In this document: piece after piece, positions 60,288 to 64,000 of the stretch
Layout of the letters: each line of letters begins with the position of its first letter
Numbering within the stretch: position 1 is the stretch's first letter
From: Dictyobacter aurantiacus
GTDB taxonomy: Bacteria; Chloroflexota; Ktedonobacteria; Ktedonobacterales; Ktedonobacteraceae
Assembly (NCBI RefSeq): GCF_003967515.1
Contig: NZ_BIFQ01000001.1
Span: 5,766,001 to 5,830,000 of the forward strand
DNA: 64,000 bases
Direction of reading: 5' to 3'
Notes under the pieces: generated by a model
Seen by the model: only the letters and a program-made list of their open reading frames with translations
What the model was told of the DNA's origin: nothing
Databases searched by the model: none
Position numbers and translations under genes: made by a program

Positions 60288-62687
60288 TCAGGAGCCGTTG
60301 TGGGGGGCGAGGAGGATGTCGATGTCGTCGGTGTTGGTGGGCAGGTGATCGGTGCCGAACGGGAGCTGGATGTCGACGCTCTCGACGCCGGGCTGGGTCG
60401 CCAGGTAGGTTTTGGCGACGCTGGCGGTGGCCCCTTTGATAGGTTGACGTAGCTTCTGGATCTGATCGTCATTGAAGGTGTAGGTCCAGGTGCCGCGTGC
60501 CTTAAGGGTAAGGTAGATTACACCACCCTTGCCCGCCTCGGTACTGTCGGGTCCTGAGACGGTGACCTGGCCCTGGAGCTGGTAGCCCTTGCCGAGCTTT
60601 TTTTGCGCGTAGTTATTGAGCAGGGAGAGGGCCGCATCCTGCGCGGTACTCTTCTGGTAGGCCGCCGCCTGTCCCTGGGCCTTGATGGTAATCTGCACCT
60701 TGTCGGCGGTCGCGTTCACCGGAACGTTGGTGGTCACATCGACGATCTTGTAGTCGGTCGCCCCTCCCATAACCTCGCCCGGCTTGAGTTGCTTCTGCAG
60801 ATCGCTTTTGAGCTGCTGCTGCAGCTTGGCGAACAGGGTGCCTTTGGTCCCATCCAGGTCGGCCTGCGAGAAGAAGTGGGTGGTGGTATCGTCCACGCCT
60901 CCTGTAAAGGGTGCCGGATTGCTGGTATAGAGGGTGGGCTGGCAGCAGGTGCCGCTGATCGCATTGGCGGCGATATTGCCCGCCTGACCCGTCTGCACGG
61001 CGACCGCCGGCAGGAGAAGGCGACCGGGCTGATTCGCCTTCTTTGGTGGAACGACGGCATCCTGCGTCAACTGAACCTGGACCCCATTGCCCGCGTTGAG
61101 GATGAGCGTTTTGGCGACCGGGATCGGGTTGGGTGATGTATTCACGAACAGGACGTTGCCACGTGCCTGCTGACCCTGGGTCTTGTTGATGCCAGTGGTC
61201 GTAATGATGGTCTCGCTGCTATCCGAGGTGGTAAGCACGCGATCAGGGATGGTGCGCGCGTTCAGATCGGTCCCCTTCACCTGCGGCGAGGCGGTCAGCA
61301 AGAACGCGTTCTCCAGGTCGCTGGATTTAGGGGTGATGCGTATGGTGGCGGTCGTGGGTGCGCCGATCAGGGGTATGTTGGCGGGAATGATGCTGGCGCC
61401 CAGCACACGTGAGATCAGGAGCATAACCAGCAGCAGCACGGCGACCGCCGCCAGCAGCAGCAGGAAGCGCCTGCGTTGCCTGGGGGCATGCGTACTACGT
61501 ACGGGTTCCTCTGTGATGCGCACCCGTTGACGACCGCGTTCAGTCACATAGGGACGTTCGGTCCTGTCTGTGCGCTCGCCGGTGATGCGTTCTTCGGCCC
61601 GACTAACCGCGACCGGCGCGGGACTATCGGTGCCTCGGTGTCGCTGATGCATAATAATGGGCTGGGGCGGATCAGCCGGTGGACGGCGTAGGTGGCCCCC
61701 CTGCTTATGGGGACGCGGTTCCACGGGCGCCGCCGGGGCCGCATAGGGCGGCATCTCCTCAGGCTCCAGCTGGATGGTTGACCTGAGCGCCGCGCGCGTG
61801 GGCTTGACATCTTCCGTAATGGGTTGGGGCAGCGGCTGACCCTGGACCGCGGCCAGAAAAGCCTCACGCAGGGCCGCGATGGTTGGATAGCGATCCTCCG
61901 GTTGTTTGGCCATCGCCGTCTTCACCACCGTATCCAGCTCGGCCGGAATCGAGGCATCGTGCTCGCAGGGGGATGGAATAGGATCGTGCATCTGCATCTC
62001 AATGACGCGCACCTCATCGGGATCATTGTAAGGCAGATTGCCGGTCAGCATCTGAAATAGCAGCACGCCCAGGGCATAAATATCGGTCAGATGTGTCACG
62101 ATCCCCATCGTCTGCTCGGGTGCCATATAGTGTGGCGTCCCCGGCACCTGCTCAAGGGGGATCGGCTTGCCGACCTGGCTGGCATCGCCCGGCCGCATCG
62201 CCCGCACCAGGCCAAAGTCGGCCAGATAGGCATAGGGAGGCATATTGCGCCGCAGCTCAAGCAGCACATTTGAGGACTTGATATCCCGGTGAATTAAATT
62301 ATGGTCATGGGCGCACTCGACCGCGTCCAACAGCTGCTGATAGATCGTCGACACCTCACCCAGGTCGGGGAGATGGTGGCGTAAATAACTGGTGAGCGTC
62401 CCCCCCTCGATAAAAGGCATCACAAGATACAGGATGCCCTGCGCGTCCCCAAACTCGATCAGCGGCAAGATATGTGGATGCTGGAGACGAGCGACCGTCC
62501 TGGCCTCACGGGCGAAGCGCCGCCGCATGTCTGGATCGGCGGCATAATCGCCCAGGATCACCTTAATCGCGACACGGCGATCGAAGGCCGTACGCTGCCG
62601 TCCTTCATAGACGGCCCCCATCCCACCGACGCGAATTCGGCGGATGATATCGTAGTTGCCGAGCTGCTTGCCCTCAAGAGACAGCAT
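60288..62687 (-). CDS. membrane Ser/Thr kinase with baseplate-J-like ectodomain
   Basis: A 799-aa receptor-like kinase. The kinase domain (about 11-278) has RVGGMGAVYEG, Lys42, HRDIKSSN with Asp135, and DFG Asp157. A Pro/Arg-rich linker (280-405) leads to one TM (408-428). The outer part (430-799) contains a segment like phage baseplate J/gp47 proteins (KTLILNAGNGVQVQLTQDAV to GQAGNIAANAI) and a Cys-Cys pair at 581-582. The ligand is unknown; cell-wall or surface sensing is inferred from Hanks-type kinases. The next gene upstream has the same ectodomain layout and ends 9 bp before this start. Confidence 0.88.
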   Translation of the reverse strand: MLSLEGKQLGNYDIIRRIRVGGMGAVYEGRQRTAFDRRVAIKVILGDYAADPDMRRRFAREARTVARLQHPHILPLIEFGDAQGILYLVMPFIEGGTLTSYLRHHLPDLGEVSTIYQQLLDAVECAHDHNLIHRDIKSSNVLLELRRNMPPYAYLADFGLVRAMRPGDASQVGKPIPLEQVPGTPHYMAPEQTMGIVTHLTDIYALGVLLFQMLTGNLPYNDPDEVRVIEMQMHDPIPSPCEHDASIPAELDTVVKTAMAKQPEDRYPTIAALREAFLAAVQGQPLPQPITEDVKPTRAALRSTIQLEPEEMPPYAAPAAPVEPRPHKQGGHLRRPPADPPQPIIMHQRHRGTDSPAPVAVSRAEERITGERTDRTERPYVTERGRQRVRITEEPVRSTHAPRQRRRFLLLLAAVAVLLLVMLLISRVLGASIIPANIPLIGAPTTATIRITPKSSDLENAFLLTASPQVKGTDLNARTIPDRVLTTSDSSETIITTTGINKTQGQQARGNVLFVNTSPNPIPVAKTLILNAGNGVQVQLTQDAVVPPKKANQPGRLLLPAVAVQTGQAGNIAANAISGTCCQPTLYTSNPAPFTGGVDDTTTHFFSQADLDGTKGTLFAKLQQQLKSDLQKQLKPGEVMGGATDYKIVDVTTNVPVNATADKVQITIKAQGQAAAYQKSTAQDAALSLLNNYAQKKLGKGYQLQGQVTVSGPDSTEAGKGGVIYLTLKARGTWTYTFNDDQIQKLRQPIKGATASVAKTYLATQPGVESVDIQLPFGTDHLPTNTDDIDILLAPHNGS

Positions 62688-62696
62688 TACGCACGT

Positions 62697-64000
62697 TTAT
62701 CCTTTCAATGAAGCAGACGAAATCAAGCCACGCGCTGCCGAAGGGGTCGGCGTAGCATCTGGCCCACTGACCGGGGGAGTGCCCCCCGGTGTACCCTTAG
62801 AGCCAGGGATTGCGACCACATCAATGGTGATCTGATTCGGATCGGTCGGCATGGTCTTGCTATCATTGCTCAACTTGATTGTCGTGCTCTTAAAGCCCTT
62901 CTGCCCATTCAAGAACGCCTGCGCATCCGCCAGCTTCTTGCCCGCCAGATTGTGGGCCAACTGAGACTTCTGCGCGTCCCCAATCTGGTAGACCCAGGTC
63001 CCCTGCGCGCTGACCAGCAAGAAGATATTCCCCTGCCTGCGCGTCACCTGGTCTACATGGGACGTAATGTTGCCCACCAGGGCGTAGCCGGAACCGGGAT
63101 CGCTGGCCGCCTTGGTCTGCAGCCGCGACTGCGCCACCTGTTGCGCGCCCTTCTGATCGTAGGCCATACCGGTACAGGTCGCCGAAACCGTGACCGTCGT
63201 CGAAGTGATATTGTGACCCTGATCGCCGATCTCCCCTTTGTTGGTCGCCACCGATTTCGAACAGACGGGATCCCCGACCAGCTGCTCATTGGCGGCCAGC
63301 TGCTTGTTGAAATCCGACTGTGCCTGCTTTGAGAGCGACGTCACCAGCGGATTGACCACCGCGTCGACATCCCCCTGCTGCACAAAAGTATAATCCTGCG
63401 GATCCTGTCCGCCGGTGAAGGTATTATTACTCACAAAGATGAAGTTATTGGCATTGCAACAATTCCCATTGAGCGTTCCCGCGCCAAGGTTTCCAATCGT
63501 GCCACCTGTAACGGCATGGGCTTTAATTGTTACCGAGCCAAAGAGACCACTGCTTGGTTGCGCGGCTGGGATTGGTGCCACTTGATCTGTAATGATGCTT
63601 ACTCCGGCTCTGGTCGGAATGACTGTGCCCGCACCGACTGTAAAAGGCTGGGTTGATCCATTTTTGAAGGTCAGCGTACCGTGGGCTTTAGCCGCTGGTG
63701 TCTGGGTATGACCGGTGCCGGTGACCTGGCGCATCTGCGGGTCGGGCGTGGCCGTTAGGTTGCGCAGTTTGATCTGGAGCTGCTGGGCGTTGGGATTATT
63801 GGTCACGGCCTGCATGACATAGTTATCCGTCACCACGCGGCTATCCGGGGTGATGGTCACGGTCGCCGTCGTGCCCTGGACTCCCTTTGGAAGCAGGCTC
63901 GACACCGGCCGAACGACCATACTTTGGAAGCCATTAGGATCTATATAGCCGTAGGAAATCCCAAACAGCAACAGCAAGAGGAGGAGCAGGGCTATGAGGA
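62697..64000 (-). CDS. baseplate-J-like ectodomain protein, 5' end beyond the window
   Basis: The reading frame is open to the right edge and begins inside a TM segment (LIALLLLLLLLLFGISYGY). The 420 residues after it parallel the ectodomain of the kinase at 60288: a GTVIPTRAGVSIITDQVAPI and GNLGAGTL core, a Cys-Cys pair in NGNCCNANNF, and FTGGQDPQDY versus FTGGVDDTTTHF. By analogy the missing N terminus is probably a kinase or other cytoplasmic domain, but this is not seen. It lies directly upstream of the kinase gene in the same operon. Confidence 0.8.
   Translation of the reverse strand, partial: LIALLLLLLLLFGISYGYIDPNGFQSMVVRPVSSLLPKGVQGTTATVTITPDSRVVTDNYVMQAVTNNPNAQQLQIKLRNLTATPDPQMRQVTGTGHTQTPAAKAHGTLTFKNGSTQPFTVGAGTVIPTRAGVSIITDQVAPIPAAQPSSGLFGSVTIKAHAVTGGTIGNLGAGTLNGNCCNANNFIFVSNNTFTGGQDPQDYTFVQQGDVDAVVNPLVTSLSKQAQSDFNKQLAANEQLVGDPVCSKSVATNKGEIGDQGHNITSTTVTVSATCTGMAYDQKGAQQVAQSRLQTKAASDPGSGYALVGNITSHVDQVTRRQGNIFLLVSAQGTWVYQIGDAQKSQLAHNLAGKKLADAQAFLNGQKGFKSTTIKLSNDSKTMPTDPNQITIDVVAIPGSKGTPGGTPPVSGPDATPTPSAARGLISSASLKG

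Noticed and set aside
60018..60452. 144-aa frame with 17-residue repeats
   Set aside because: The repeats come from the 51-bp non-coding REP-like array; the frame then runs antisense into the kinase gene.
59780..60472. 230-aa minus-strand frame bridging MATE and kinase genes
   Set aside because: It overlaps both real genes and consists largely of repeat translation.

Overview
The window looks like accessory chromosome of a large-genome, soil-type, multicellular bacterium of the Chloroflexota, most likely a Ktedonobacteria relative. This is inferred from gene content and style: a dense patchwork of one-component regulators (five TetR, three MerR/ArsR-type, a tandem HxlR, XRE types), many small detoxification enzymes, a BTAD-AAA-TPR regulator, membrane Ser/Thr kinases with baseplate-J-like ectodomains, a GH5-CBM3 cellulase and a GxGYxYP protein. 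GC is moderately high by eye. No rRNA, tRNA, CRISPR array, intact insertion sequence or phage module was recognised. The right edge cuts a gene.

Layout. 0-9.6 kb: methyltransferases, an MBL hydrolase, a TetR unit with a frameshifted membrane gene, a haloalkane-dehalogenase-like fusion, an XRE regulator and an LLM-type oxidoreductase. 10-20.4 kb: a BBE-type flavoenzyme, a 1095-aa regulator, HxlR-phosphoesterase pair, hydrolase, SRPBCC protein, second LLM enzyme, UMP-kinase-like protein. 20.8-36.5 kb: PhyH dioxygenase, TetR-monooxygenase operon, tandem MerR, serine hydrolase, GxGYxYP secreted protein, third LLM enzyme, a divergent TetR/quinone-oxidoreductase pair, SDR, ArsR-SRPBCC operon, MerR-SDR operon. 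36.7-40.2 kb: TetR, an OmpR-type response regulator with its kinase and two small membrane genes sharing PhoB-like boxes. 40.2-51.5 kb: EamA exporter, nucleotidyltransferase, TetR-acyltransferase operon, DUF899, methyltransferase, PAS-GAF hybrid kinase, P450, PPOX protein, DUF1294. 51.7-64 kb: cellulase, XRE-TPR regulator, DinB-like protein, serine hydrolase, phosphotransferase-MATE pair, and two adjacent receptor-like genes.

Most genes form one- to two-gene units, each a regulator with the enzyme or pump it probably controls. Several carry readable promoters with operators inside the spacer or at the start site, so regulator-target links can be proposed from sequence alone.

The most unusual layer is non-coding. 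At least two families of short REP-like hairpins recur in the intergenic spaces. On one strand each has GTAG immediately 5' of a stem whose arms change together between copies. Some copies form the 3' ends of genes. Separately, three long, perfectly paired, covarying hairpins lie at 1.2-1.7 kb, a 37-bp perfect hairpin lies at 48.9 kb, and an arrangement of three mutually pairing segments precedes a serine hydrolase at 56.1-56.3 kb.
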